Assembly (NCBI GenBank): GCA_029747585.1 | Contig: JAPEVF010000243.1 | Coordinates: 1 to 60,736, forward strand | Length of the DNA stretch: 60,736 nt | Source: Pleurotus djamor | Lineage: Eukaryota > Basidiomycota > Agaricomycetes > Agaricales > Pleurotaceae | Direction of reading: 5' to 3' | In this document: positions 1 through 12,000 of the stretch, piece by piece | How positions within the stretch are numbered: position 1 is the stretch's first letter | Layout: every line of letters begins with the position of its first letter | Notes under the pieces: model-generated | Database searches by the model: none | Told to the model about the DNA's origin: nothing | The model's input: the letters and a program-made list of their open reading frames with translations, nothing else | Position numbers and translations under genes: made by a program

Positions 1-4
1 ATGT

Positions 5-566
5 GAGGACCTGCGCACCAGCACTGAGCTCGAACGCCTATGTGAACGAGCACTGAGTGAACCATCAAACAAGACGAATTTCCGCTACCACTCATTCGAG
101 CAACTCTGTACCATCTTACGGAAAAAGAACAAACAAATAAACAAGCTAAAGCTTTGGGTATGTTTCCATTTCTGAGCGGTTCAGGTGGATCACTTACACA
201 ACATAATCATAGTGTCTCAATCTCTCTTGTAAACTCGCAGTGATGGGACACAAACTCAACAATCACCAACCAATCATGTCATTGATAGCAGAGAAGGACA
301 TCTCAGGGCTTCAGCGAGTCATTGCCGTTGCGTTGAAGCAGCACCGAAGTCCAGCCGAAGTCCTGCGCCGTTTGAAATCACATCCGTGATCACGCAACAA
401 AGGAATATCCAGAGGAGTTTTGGGAGTCGGTGCAGGTGGGCAATGTTGAGCTTGACCGCTTGGGGGGAGCACTTTGGGATGGTGAGGAACAAAGCGAAAA
501 TGCAAGGCAACTGGAGTTCTACCAGCTCCCAAACGCGGTAGAAGTCATGCTACGGGGAAATGANGG
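5..566 (+). pseudogene. left-edge gene fragment, probably frameshifted
   Basis: An open frame from base 5 encodes a charged segment ending in KKNKQINKLKLW and stops at a good donor (GTATGT, near 155). After an acceptor near 240 comes MSLIAEKDISGLQRVIAVAL followed by an RRL segment. A stop occurs near 392, but coding resumes in another frame as EYPEEFWESVQVGNVELDRL and runs to about 566. Reading through needs a one-base shift near 378-385. From memory, the arrangement (short basic first segment, then a phrase like 'SEKDISRLHQLI') resembles a large Agaricomycete family of repeat-associated proteins; that is recollection, not a search. The gene starts outside the window. It could be a decayed copy or an assembly error, because an N lies at 564. 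Confidence 0.4.
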
Positions 567-1616
567 GGGATAGGGGGGTAGGTCCTTGCGATTTGATACT
601 TTTTTCATTTTTTTTTTCGGGGGTAGGGGGGGTAGTCGACCGGAAAAGAGGTGAATAATGTATTTTGGGCATTGTGTTAGAAAATAAATACGCTGCGGCC
701 CCTTGAGAAGACCGCCAGAAGAAATGGTGAGCGGAGGAGAGGGGAAGGCAAGAAGAGAACGTACCAGAGGATGCGCACTTCTAACGGATCCTTTTTCAGT
801 TGCGTTCCCATCCCTTGACCATCGCTCGAGCTTCTGCGCATGGGGAGGTACATAGAGCACACGTGTCGGTATGTTTGTTGAAGCGCGACGTTAATATTGG
901 ATAATACGCGGTGAAACATTAAATTGAGTGACTATGCAGCCCTGTACGTGAAGAACAAGGGAATCAGCAGCAGCTTCTAGACACGGCGAGGAGCGCAAAG
1001 AGGGAAGGATAAGGCGAGAATGTGAAGGATCCCGGATTTCATACCAGAGAGAGCGAAGCGGACAGCGTACCCTCAGCCAACTCTCAGCTACCTCCACTTC
1101 AACCCAAGATGCATTATTTTCGTCGGCGGCTCGAGGGCATCGGCATCCTCTTGACATCCTGTCTCCATGTTTCCTAGGTAGCGCGTTTCTGAGACGATTG
1201 TACCAGAGCAACGAGCACTGGGTCGTAATTTGTAATATTCGAGCGAGAAAGAGAGGACAAAGATGAAAGGTTGGAAAAAGAAGTTTGGGCGCTCTCGTCA
1301 AGCGCTCATGTCTCCTTTGACATCCCCTGACACCCACTCCTAACATCACTGGTACACCTTCCCAACCTCGTTGGGCTAGAAAATGCGTCGCATTAAGACA
1401 TCATGAAACTATCTTAGTTCCTTCCTCAAAGGATAGGACGAGGATCGACGGAATCAAGAAAGTTTTTTTCTTTGATGCCGCTGTGTTGTCCATGGAGTCA
1501 ACGGCGTCGAGACCAAACAATGCCCACATCTCTAGGGTACTTATCAGTAATCTTCCATCTAATCTTACTTCGTTGCGCGAGGAATCAAAAGCCTACACAC
1601 CAGGCTTTAAGCTAGA
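567..1616. other. intergenic, upstream of F-box gene 1
   Basis: No gene could be built here. The minus strand has open stretches between about 519 and 1349 with possible splice sites, but they could not be joined with consistent phase. The only distinct element is a 22-bp motif at 1288-1309, described separately. Confidence 0.4.
1288..1309. repeat. GGCGCTC/AGCGCTC dispersed motif, copy 1
   Basis: A GGCGCTC half-site and an AGCGCTC half-site are separated by a short spacer, about 0.3 kb upstream of the F-box gene 1 start. It matches the copy at 4549-4570 at 20 of 22 positions. Function is unknown. Confidence 0.5.
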
Positions 1617-2998
1617 ATGACAGGTATGAGTGCAGACGTGGCCTTCGACTCCTCACAATTTGGCTTACTTCGAATAGCGAAACTCCCGATTGAACTCTGG
1701 GCGAATGTTATTGCCAGCGACGATTCTCATGATCGCAGGTCACTCTTAGCGTTGCAAGGAGCTTCAAAGCAGTTGTACGCTCTCGTGACTCCACTTATCT
1801 ACGACACAATATCGATAATGTATTCGGGCTCGGATGACTTCGTCAAATGGGCTGAAACACACGGCGCAGAACATTTTCATGGAATTGAGACGATTGGTCA
1901 GTCATTTCCCTTCCTCGCTTTTGTCCTGCGCTCAAAAGAGGGCTTGAACATAGTCTGGGAGACGCAGAACCAATATAATACCTTCCCGAACATTTATATT
2001 CCCTTCCATCGTCTTTCCAAATTACACGCGACCTTCTCGCTCAATCCGTCACTGGCAACACACACCACCTCCCTTATCCTTAAACCATTCCAAGGAAAGA
2101 CTACTCTCAAAAAAGGATGGAAACACGTCATCGAGATTGGATGGGCCGAGATTCGCGAGCTTTTACCGTATTTCGCAAACGTGCACCGCATCTCGGTCTG
2201 CTGCTCAGCCAAATTCCCATCCGAAATCCTGCTCAGTCTCCCTACGCCAGGTCAACTGACGCACCTACGAATTCTCGCCGCACAGAACGCGGAAGAGCTT
2301 GTCCCTGTCCTCAAATTACACCCAAATCTCCAAGTCATCCGTATCCCATTCCCTGGATATAGTGATATCCCCTCGCAGTTCTACGATGCTCTCATTGACC
2401 TCCCCAGACTCACGTCGCTCGAGCCGGGTCCGACTCTTTGGGTCTTCCTATCTCGTCAACTATCAGCGTCGTCACTGAGTGCACTCAGACACTTTTCGCT
2501 TAACACTGTCCCCGCTCCCTTACCCCCCGTACCGACCTTGAACAATCTCCTGAGTTTCCAGATCACGTATGAACGCCCGTCGATTGTTAAGCAAGCTATA
2601 CCACACCTTCGTAGCATCGAGTACATCTCAATCATGGCCTCAACATCCGATGTAAGTCACTCCCCTCCTTCCCGGTGCAACACTCAATCCCATACGTTCT
2701 ATAGGAGATTACCGACATCGCCGACCTTTTCAGTATCCCATCGCCGTCTCTGAAGTACATCTACATTCAATCATTCCACCCAGCCTCCGCGTTTCAAACA
2801 CCACCTCTGTCTGCCCTGTTCGAAAGATTCCCGGAACTGGTGATCCTTGACATCGATGTCATATCTGAGTCTAGCCTGTTTCGCTTCCTTCGTAGCCAGT
2901 CGGACCCAATGGAAGTGCATCTGAGAAGTCTGGAGCCGTTTTGGTCGTGGTGGGAGAGAGCGAGTGAAGAAATTGAGAGCGCTACTAGGATTGAGTAG
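1617..2998 (+). CDS. F-box-like protein, paralogue 1
   Basis: Likely substrate-recognition subunit of an SCF ubiquitin ligase. The CDS has four exons; introns are 1624-1677, 1897-1953 and 2652-2704. The exons sum to 1218 nt, 405 aa. The first exon is only ATG-ACA-G; although the first intron can be read through in frame, F-box gene 2 has an obligatory intron at the same place, which decides the structure. Residues 4-48 form a degenerate F-box (KLPIELW, then SKQLYALVTPLIYDTIS). The rest is a leucine-rich, LRR-like body and ends with FWSWWERASEEIESATRIE, a tail shared with gene 2. Substrate is unknown. The family is clear from paralogy, but F-box function itself is inferred. Confidence 0.85.
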
Positions 2999-3683
2999 GA
3001 TAGACCAGATGTAATCCGCCATTCCTAATGTGGGAGTGTGTATACGACGAAATGTAATGCCCTCCAAGGTTGGCAGGGGTCTGCTGTGATAAGCCTTGGG
3101 AAGGCTCGCTTTGAGCGAGAACTTGAATCCACGGATNAAAAAACGGCGACTTGTAAGTATTTGAGACCCGGAGGAATGCACAACGAAACCAGAAAGTACG
3201 TGCGAGTATATCTTGAAGCTTATACGAAAAGGTTCAGGATGAGAAGAGGAGGTATGTATTTATTAGCGTACGGAAAGTTACACCAAAGCCGTCTACACTG
3301 CAGAGCCGCAGGGATTCGAACGGAGATGAGAAAGTGAGACGAGCAAAGAAGAAATAAAAATTACGGCGAAATGTAGAAAGAAAAGAAGAAAGGACGGTAC
3401 GCCAGGGGAGCAAGAACGCAAGTCCATGGGATACGGAAGGCCAACAAACACGATCACAGTTATCACGAACCTCCACGCGCATAGCTTCTACTTGCGAGAG
3501 CAACACAACCGGATCGATGAACTTGAGGAGTTTGGACGCAACGTGCACCCAAGATCCCAATGCCCGAGACCACCACCACCGATAGGTACATCGCACGCCA
3601 ACCATCTGAGAGCACGACTTTCGTCGCCATTGGACGTCAACCTCCTCACAGGGTGGTCGAGCAGGGAATATCATAGCATCGCC
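2999..3683. other. convergent intergenic region
   Basis: This lies between the 3' ends of F-box gene 1 (+) and the orphan gene (-). Only short overlapping ORFs on both strands are seen, and one N at 3137 beside an A run. It probably holds 3' UTRs. Confidence 0.4.
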
Positions 3684-4470
3684 TCATGAGAGCATCGTGA
3701 TGACGACGCGAGCCGCGGCTGCAGTGGGTAACTTCGCCATAATCTGAGATTGGCACCTGAAGTTCGTTCGGGCTGTAGCGCCGCGAATGATGACACCGGT
3801 GAGGTACCCGTCAGTGAGGGAGGTGTTTGCTTGTTGCCTTGCTTCGGGGCAATAACGACGGCTATCAGTTCGAGCTTTAGAAGCAGCCCTCTGGGGAGGG
3901 AGCTTTCGAGCCTCTAAGGACGCCTCTCGTATTTCTGCGAGACTGACATTTGTAAGGGAAAAACAAGTTAGGACGAGAAGAAGAAAAACGCACCTTAGTC
4001 GCTTCTTCATCCCGTATGTCCTTCACCCTGGCTCCTCAGCTTCAATGGAGCCTACCTCACGCAAGCGGTTGAGGATAGTCAAGGAGAGGATTGATGCATG
4101 GTCGCAACCGCCAGAGAGCGCGGTGACAGTGTATGCACAGTGAATTTGGGGACAAAGGTCGCTGCTTTCTGTCGCGAGTGGCTGCCTGGACCCAAAGGTC
4201 GATNGGGGGGGCGGTAACACGTATGAGGCGTCTGTTGAAGCGGCATTATCGTTGGTAGTTTTGTACCAAGTCCATGCAATTTCCCTGCAATGAAAGGAGA
4301 GCGAATTCAAGAATGGATCACGAAGGTACACGGGTAACAGGACTGGGACGAAAAAAAAAACAGCGAAAAGTTGGCGAAAAGGCAAGCTTACTCTCTCCCA
4401 AAACCCAAGGTACATCGTCTCCGCAGTGTGACGACGATTACCTAGCGTATGGCAAGTTTACGTCGTTCAT
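3684..4470 (-). CDS. hypothetical protein, four exons
   Basis: I do not recognise this family. The model starts at 4470 (MNDVNLPYAR) and has introns at 4285-4441, 4005-4055 and 3943-3993. Exons sum to 528 nt, 175 aa, with all phases consistent. The middle contains three cysteines (DLCPQIHCAY, GGCDH). The C-terminal half is basic, with a charged helix-like stretch (SLAEIREASLEARKL) and an alanine-rich end. No signal peptide or membrane segment is visible. An N at 4204 follows a C run on the coding strand but does not shift the frame. The first intron (157 nt) is long for this window and could hide another exon. The start is divergent from the BTB gene start, 535 bp away. Confidence 0.5.
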
Positions 4471-5005
4471 TCCCGTATCGTGGCCCGTGGCATGTGCAAA
4501 AAGGAGGAGGAAGAGTGGGTAAAAGCAGAATTGGTCGAAAGAAGGTTCGGCGCTCTTATCAAGCGCTCATCTCTCCTTACTCCTCGCACTCCTGAGGACT
4601 TCTCCTTTCCATCTTCTCGTCGAGCTTTTCATCTTATCACCAAATCACTTGTGCACAAACGCAGCTCAGCAGAGTACGCTCTGGTGGGAAGCTCAAGATC
4701 TCAAAATATCAAGCTCGAGTCTCAATCTTTCTTCCGCCCAGGGCCCTTCTGAGTCACAGATCAAATCGGTCAAGGACGATTGTGAGAAGTCCACGTCGTG
4801 AAAGCAACCGAGCCCGCATTTCAAACATCATATCTTTGTCACTTGAAAGAGTGCTTTGGCCGTCTGTTTTCACAAAGCCCTCGGTCGAGTCATGACATTC
4901 CCTTTGTTGCCACTCGAAGGCGCTTGAATATAAACCTCCCGCTGAGTTCGACACTTCTTCTCAGCATACCTCCATCTCTAATCAGACGCTTACTACGCTA
5001 CGCGC
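4471..5005. other. divergent promoter region
   Basis: This separates the orphan minus-strand gene from the BTB gene. It carries the second GGCGCTC/AGCGCTC motif (4549-4570). No clear TATA box was seen. Confidence 0.35.
4549..4570. repeat. GGCGCTC/AGCGCTC dispersed motif, copy 2
   Basis: Same element as at 1288-1309 (20 of 22 identical), here about 0.44 kb upstream of the BTB gene start. Some similarity continues into a CT-rich flank (TCTCCTT) after both copies. Confidence 0.5.
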
Positions 5006-5797
5006 ATGGTACAACCACCATCCACCCCTTTTGACAGACAAGACGGCGATGTAATTCTCCGGTCTTCAGACGAAGTCGATTTTCGCGTCCACACGCTTGT
5101 ACTCTCCATTTCTTCCTCAGTATTTAACGACATGTTCTCGATACCCCAGCCAAAGCCATCACTCAGTCACGATATACGCGCTCTGCCAATCGTTCCATGT
5201 ACCGAAGACTCTACCACACTGCGGCTTCTCCTGTGGCACTGTTATCCATTCCCCGAGTCCGCGCCTGTGATCAATGACTTCGCCACGGTGAACAAAGTCC
5301 TAGAAGCAGCACAGAAGTACTATATGGGAAGGGTAATCGGTAGCCTCGAGTCGATTTATCTGAGGCTGAGTAGCGACAGCATCAAGACGCAGCCAGTGGC
5401 AGCGTACGCACTTTCCTGCCACCACAACTGGACAAACCTCAAGCAAGCTTCTCTCAAAGCGGCACTTCTATTCTCGCACAGCGATATTCAAGCCCAGCTC
5501 GCGTCTTCCGGTCACCAACCATCGACTCAAGATAGCCTCAAACTCCTTCAATACCACTTCAAATGCCACGCCACAACTCTCGAATTTCTGAACTCTCGAT
5601 TCACTTATGACCACGAAAGGACCAATGGCTATCATCCAGCATTTGGAAGAGGTTGTGGCGCGGTATATCGCACAGGGATTTGGAGGTGTGACGGGTGAGC
5701 TGAGTGGAGTTCCTCGTGAACTTGGCTCGAGAGGATAGGGACTGACGATGACTTTCTTTCTAGTGTAGCGACTTTCAGGTGGAGTTTTGACGCGTAG
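5006..5797 (+). CDS. BTB/POZ domain protein
   Basis: Probable BTB/POZ protein. In fungi such proteins serve as Cullin-3 adaptors or dimerising regulators. Residues about 10-115 carry the BTB pattern: GDVILRSSDEVDFRVHTLVL, then SSSVFNDMF, a spacer, and LRLLLWHCYP. The single exon continues to 5694. An intron at 5695-5763 (donor GTGAGC, branch-like CTGAC, acceptor TTTCTAG) adds a last exon of 34 nt, giving 240 aa in correct phase. Without the intron the protein stops at 5698. No kelch, MATH or zinc-finger partner domain is visible. It lies between F-box paralogues, so this small region is rich in candidate ubiquitin-ligase adaptors. Confidence 0.75.
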
Positions 5798-6055
5798 AGA
5801 GCATTGTCCTACAGAAGTAGAGTCTGTAGAGTTGTTTTCCATCAAAAATTCGTAGCTAGTCTCTCATCTCTTCACCGTAAGGGATTCTTGCGCTGAGACT
5901 GTTGGATTGCCGGGCCCGTTTTGAGTTGCCGGTGTTGGTTATGAAGGCGAAGCCCTCCGGAGCAAACACTCCCATGGTTTACTTTCCTCTCCGAGATCTA
6001 ATCTCCTCACTCATTCCCCACTTCCTTGAGAATTACGCTAGCTCTAGACGTGAAC

Positions 6056-7456
6056 ATGCCAGGTAAGAGTGACCGCCTCTAATCGTAGGACCTTTAGACT
6101 AATTATCAATCATCAACAGCACAACTCCCAGTTGAAATCTGGGCTATGGTCGTCGCTAACCACGATTCTCAAGATCGCTCCTCCCTTCTACCACTACAAA
6201 TTGTTTCCAAGCGGCTGCATGCCCTCGTTACTCCTTTACTCTACGAGACAATCTCAATCACATTTTCGGATGTGGATACATTCATTCATTTTGCGATGGC
6301 CCTCGGCGCCCAACAGGATAATATTCCGGCTAACCTTGGTATGTCACTCCTCTTGCTCGTCGATTTTCGTATCCGTGTAACTGGGTTTCACCCGAAGCTT
6401 GGGATCCACAGGTCGGAGGGATATCCTTACCCCATATCTCAATCCAGTTTCACCGGATTTCAACGCTGCAAGCATCGTTCACGAGCAACCCATCCTTGGC
6501 TGCATATACGACCTCACTAATCCTCAATCCCTTCCATAGAGAAGTCCATCAAGTTCGCCGATGGTCTAGGATAGCGCGGAACGGCTGGGCAACGCTCTCC
6601 GCGATTCTTCCATTTTTTGTCAACGTCCACCGAGTTTCAGTCGGCTCTGATTCAAGCTTCCCTATCCCGCTAGATATCCTCCGCGGCTTTCCTACTCGAC
6701 ATCAACTAACTCACCTCGAAATCAACACGTCAACGAGACCTGATGACGCTCTCGCTCTCTTCAAGCTACACCCAAACCTGCGATTTCTCAGGGTACCGCA
6801 TCCGAAACGCCTCATAATCAACAACCTCTGTTCTTACAATCCCATTGGACTTCCCAATCTCGTTTCGCTTCAAGCTAGCGAGAGAATTTGGTCGATGTTA
6901 TGCCGTTTTCTGCCTATATCGTCGCTGACTGCACTCAGACACCTTTCGCTGATTGGTCTACCGGATCCCACACCTCCGATTCCGATGTTAAACACTCTCT
7001 TGAGCTTTCAAATCTGGTCTGACGACCAGCGAGCCATTGATCGACTTCTTCAACACCTTGACGCGGTCGAATATGTCTCGATAATGGCGCTCACATCTAA
7101 GGTAAGTATTGTCTTCCCTACTCGATCGTTCAAGAATCAACACGCAATGACAGGGTGTGGCCAACATCGACGCTATATTCAGCATCCCCTCCACATCTGT
7201 CAGATATATCGACCTGGAATCATACTACTACGGACAGCCCAATACAAAGAAAACACCAGCTGAGCTGTTCGAAAAATTCCCAAAACTCGTTATCGTGGAC
7301 GCGGACCACTTCTCTGACGATGAAGATCCATGCGTAGTGCGCTTGCTTCGAGGCCAGACGATTCCTGTAGAAGTGACGGTGACATCTCAAGGTCTATTTC
7401 AAATGTGGTGGGAGCAAGCTAAGGAGGAGGTGCAGCGCGTTTCTAGGATCCGGTAG
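6056..7456 (+). CDS. F-box-like protein, paralogue 2
   Basis: Paralogue of the gene at 1617. The introns are 6063-6119, 6339-6397 and 7102-7153; the remaining 1233 nt encode 410 aa. The N-terminus (MPAQLPVEIW, then SKRLHALVTPLLYETISI) aligns directly with gene 1, and all three introns sit at the same codons. Acceptor choice at 6397 was decided by alignment of the next residues (AWDPQ against VWETQ). The body is leucine-rich. The tail FQMWWEQAKEEVQRVSRIR matches gene 1. Role as an SCF adaptor is inferred from family. Stop at 7454-7456. Confidence 0.85.
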
Positions 7457-7710
7457 TGCGAGTACTTAGACAGCATTGAGCATGTCTTATATCACTAGTT
7501 CCCATTGAATGCGAGATAAAAGGGTAATAGGAGCCTCGAAGCTCTTTAAAATCCCCAAATCTAGTCGATTGTCATGTTGGAGTCGCAGAACCACCGGTCT
7601 ACGCAGAACATTTGCCTGAGATTATGAGCCCCTCTTTCACCCCTGGTATTTTCAATTCGCCCCCTTTCACTTAGCCCTGGTTGCCCCATCGCTGACCTTC
7701 AAGTGTAGAC

Positions 7711-9058
7711 ATGGCAGATACTCAAGCAAGAGAAGTTACTCAAACTCGCAGGAGATGTCAGGTGCGCGTAGGGGAATCATCATTGTCCCAGCCTTGACTT
7801 CAACGCCAACTTAGCTTCCGCCAGAAATCCTGTCCCTGATTGTCACTGATCATGTCTTCAAGGTTAATCGGAACCAACTCAAACCTTTGTTTCTCGTTTC
7901 TCGACTTTTCTGTCATCTTATCGCGCCGATCTTCTACGAATGTCTCGTCGCTACGGTTAATCGCTTCGCCGACCTCCCATGTACTCATGTGTTTCATCCC
8001 CATCTCCCCGCGCTCTATGCTACATTCTTCTCGAAGCCGTCCCTTGCAAAGTACACAAAGACCTTCATTTCCAGGATATCTCCACACGATCCCGAGTTTG
8101 ATATGGCATGGCAAGACCTTCAGTTGATCTTGCCGTTCCTTACAAACATCAAACGGCTGTCTATTTCTCCGCCTCCATCCTCTCATCCCAGCCTGATGAG
8201 GTCTCTACCGGACATGAAGAACCTGTCACACTTTGACAATTACTCTATCTGGGAAGAGGAGGATGTTGGGGACATCACACGGTTCGCATTGTCGTTGGAA
8301 TTCCTTTCACTCCCCGGCCTACCCTTCCTCCCACCGTCGACTGTGGCAGCCTTCGTAGCCCCCAAGCTCCACACGATTCAGTGTCACCCGAAGTTTCTTC
8401 CCTTAATCACACCAAACCGCTTTCCATGCATCGACAATTTGGTTCTCTTTCACTCACTCAGCCTCAAAATTGACTTGGATGTTGGTATCTGTCGTCGCTT
8501 ACGCACCTTAAAGTTATTCTGTGTTTCGGGCGACCATCTATTACCTCTGTTAGAAAACTTGTATTCGGTCGAATTTCTCCATACGTGGATCAACGAATCC
8601 AACGTAAGTAACGGTCATCGTGCAACTGAAACTTCACTGACTTGTTGTAGATGGAACAGCTTGATTCTCTTCGATTTTTCACAAAGATTCCCTCCGAACA
8701 TATCAAATATATCCATATGCGAGGGACAACGCTAGAAGAAGATTTCTCCGTTGTATCACGGCTCTTGAACAGACATCCCACTCTCGTTGTGGTCGATATC
8801 CATACATTTCTCCCACGACCGACTCAATCTCGCAAATCCAACATCAGTCGATATGTCAGAGTCCGCCCTGGCGTGTGCTCGAGCGGTGCTGCTTCAGAAA
8901 GGGGACATAGTGTCGATGACGGTTTTGAACGATTACCTTGGTTCAGCGTTCAGAGCCCCCATGTGTTTCAGTCATGGTGGGAAGTACCTGAGATCCGGGA
9001 GGACGTCGTTGCCGCTCGTGGTTCGTGCGTAGTGCCTTGTAGCTGCTCGCTTATCTGA
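7711..9058 (+). CDS. F-box-like protein, paralogue 3 (possibly decaying)
   Basis: Third member of the local family, 254 bp after gene 2 on the same strand. Introns are 7762-7814 (weak donor GTGCGC) and 8604-8650; the exons give 1248 nt, 415 aa. The F-box reads LPPEILSLIVTDHVFK, then SRLFCHLIAPIFYECL. Sequence is much diverged, but the order F-box, leucine-rich body, late intron is kept. The last exon is odd. Between about 8805 and 8960 the +1 frame looks more family-like (ARAVLLQKGDIVSMTVL), while the annotated frame recovers family sequence afterwards (HVFQSWWEV). This suggests two compensating indels. The usual RI-end tail is missing. It may be functional or decaying. Confidence 0.7.
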
Positions 9059-12000
9059 TCACGCACCTATGTACCAGCCAATGGCCTTGCCTACTATCGG
9101 CGTATGTTCCACAAAACTGCGGTTGAAAGTAGCCGAAGTATTGAAGAAGCTATCCGGAGTTGAAGGCAAAAATAGTGTTCTCCAGCTGTTCTCCAGAGAG
9201 AAATAAATACCGCAGTGCGTTTGAGCATTCTTGCATTGGCTGTGGCTGTGGCCATGTCGTTCCAATTACTTGAATCCAAGAGCAGCCCGAAACGTTATTG
9301 GGGAGAACAAGTCCTCTGTTGAAAGACAAGTGAGAACAGCCGCCACCCCGGGGCCAGTGGTGTTACTGGTGTATCATATCCCGAAACGAAGCTTGTTTCA
9401 CCCCGTTGACAAAGTGATGTAGGACCTCCATGCTGGAGTAGAAGTAGGCGATAGAACGAGCGAAGTAAAGGGAAGAACACAATCAAAGCTGCGGTCGAAT
9501 CCTAAAATGACAAATGAAGGAGGCGCATGACCCGCCTCGCGGTCGATAAGGATTTAATAACGCCTAGGTGAGAGTTGGCAGGAAGCACGGAAGAACGATA
9601 GATACCACTTTCTAGCGCCAGAAGAATGATGGAATTTATCATCGTGAAGACTCGGCTGAGCTACGAAGGTGACCAGAGAAGAACAAAAAGACGGTTGACC
9701 GGCGAAAGCAATTCAGCGGATGGGGATGGCGTGTGCAATGGAGAGAGGTGAGCAGATAGTCGGTGGGAGTCCACCCAAACACCGTGATGAACCCGACATC
9801 CCGATTCCCGTCGTGGTTAGAGCATGTGAACGTAAACGGTGAGTTCATCCCCACACTCTACACGTAACGGCCGTGAGCAAGCTCGGGAAGGTGACGGGTA
9901 ATGACCCCGAGTCATATCATCTCATGCACCGCGCTATCGTCGGGGAACGCCTCATTCGGTTAGCACAGACGTCAATCCTGGATGATCTATCATTGTCAGT
10001 GGACTAACCGAATAGCACGCCATAAGAAACTGTCCTTACGACAGCTGTGATGATGGCCCCGCATGAGTGTGTCGGCGCGAAAGGAAAGGCTGAGATATCA
10101 GATTTTCTTCTTGGAAGGAGCCACAAGGGTTGATGATCATTGATGGCGGGCCGTAACCGAATAACGCCCAGCCGCCATCAAAACGTGAGTCTCATTTGAG
10201 ACAAAGCAAGGTCAGGAGGAGTTGAAAGGTCCGCGGTGGGAGAAAGGGTGGAGAAGAAGGCAGACCGTGCGGTGTACGGCGGAAAGGAAGCATACGTCGG
10301 TGCTTCTGGTACCCCGAGAGTGCGTAGAATGGGACGAAAGCTTCGATACCTGCTGTATGGGTGAGGCTCTATGAGAAAAGAAAAACAAGTAAGTAGAGAT
10401 CGGCTTACCGTGGCTACATTTGGAGCCGGCAATTCGATGGAATGATATGTTGATTTCGTCAGTGTATTGCCTCGAGGCGCAGTCGAGCTTGAACTTTGCC
10501 CGCACGGCTTGACTAGATATGGTAACTCCTCCCGTACAAATCATCAAGTAGAGGGGTCGGGGGAAGATAGGCTGTATCCTAAATGAACCGTACTTGTCAG
10601 GATCGATACTAATGTGTTATCAGGCTCATCGCAGTGTGGTCAACTTACAGAAATCGACCGAGGACCAATCGTATCACAAGGAAGCTTCGAGCAAGTGTCA
10701 CAAAGCACTTGGACCAAAGGCCGCCATGTATAGGGAAAAAAAGGAAGTAAACGTCGGGAGATAAGCGTTCGCGCGTGAAGAGCTTCAAGCGCCACACAAG
10801 ACTCAAGAAGGTTGCGCAGATGACCATACGGGTTTGAACCGCCAGTGCCACCGATAAGCAGGCACACATGCGCCAACACTTAACGACACCTTGACCTCTT
10901 GTGTGCCTGTCATGGATATGAGCTTGGTGTACATATGGTCAAATGTTCAACCACGCACCCTTCAATGTGAAAGCACTTGGTCAACCGAGGGTCGTCCTCG
11001 CCACATCCAGTACTCTAACTGTGCTGAACGAATTCGAACGGTGGTTGCATGACGCGTGGGCGTCTCCATATCGCCGTATCACCGACAACCATGGCGCGTC
11101 AAGTCGGTCATATGTCCACAGGGATCAACACGAGGCGGGCTCGTCAGCCACTTCGCGGAACCTGAAAGTAAAAACAGCCGTATCACATTCAGCCCCCCAG
11201 ACACCGCTTCATACCTGAGAAGAGCGCGCCGACGCCAGGGAAGTACATCCTAAAAGAGGAAGTACCGGTAAAGGTCAAATAAGTATGCGAGCTGAAATCG
11301 CCCGTGGGGGACGAAAATGAACAAAAACTGACGGAGGCTGAGGCGATGATGGAACAGATAAAGTACCAGCAATTTACTTGATCTTTCGCGGATTCGTGTG
11401 ATGCAGACGAATAGTTATTTATTGAATCGAGCTCTAGTATCGCAGTCAGCACAGATGATGAAGCGAAATCCTATGCCGCAGTACAATTCTGGTTTCCAAA
11501 AAGTGCCAAAAGACGACTCTGCGCCTTACGTTTGTATTAGGATAGATGAGAAGCCATTGGTGCGAAGTCTCACCTGATTTAGTGACCGATCAAAGCCTCG
11601 CATTTAGAGACTAATAGTGTAGACAAGGAGAAGCGCGAGTCAAGAGATACCGTAAAGTTCGCCGATAGCTTCGTGAAAGGGTCGTCGTGACTCCAAGAAG
11701 TAAGCTTCGTGTGGGGGAAGCTGCGCTTTTTGCAGCAGCCGGAGTACCGAAGTGTCGATTTCGGCGGCAAGACGTTCTCAGAGAATGCAGGCTGAGAAAG
11801 GCTAGACTTGTGTAGCGGATTATCGGGGGAGATGGACCGAGCCACGGTGCTTCATGACCAAATTAGATCTACCGCGGGACAGTGGCTAAGATGCTGGATA
11901 CATCTGGACTGTCAACGACGAGACGGCAAGGGTCGGTGGCGAAATTTTAGCACCTTGAGCTGATAGATTAATGGGAGGTAGCAGAGTAGGCGAAATGCAC

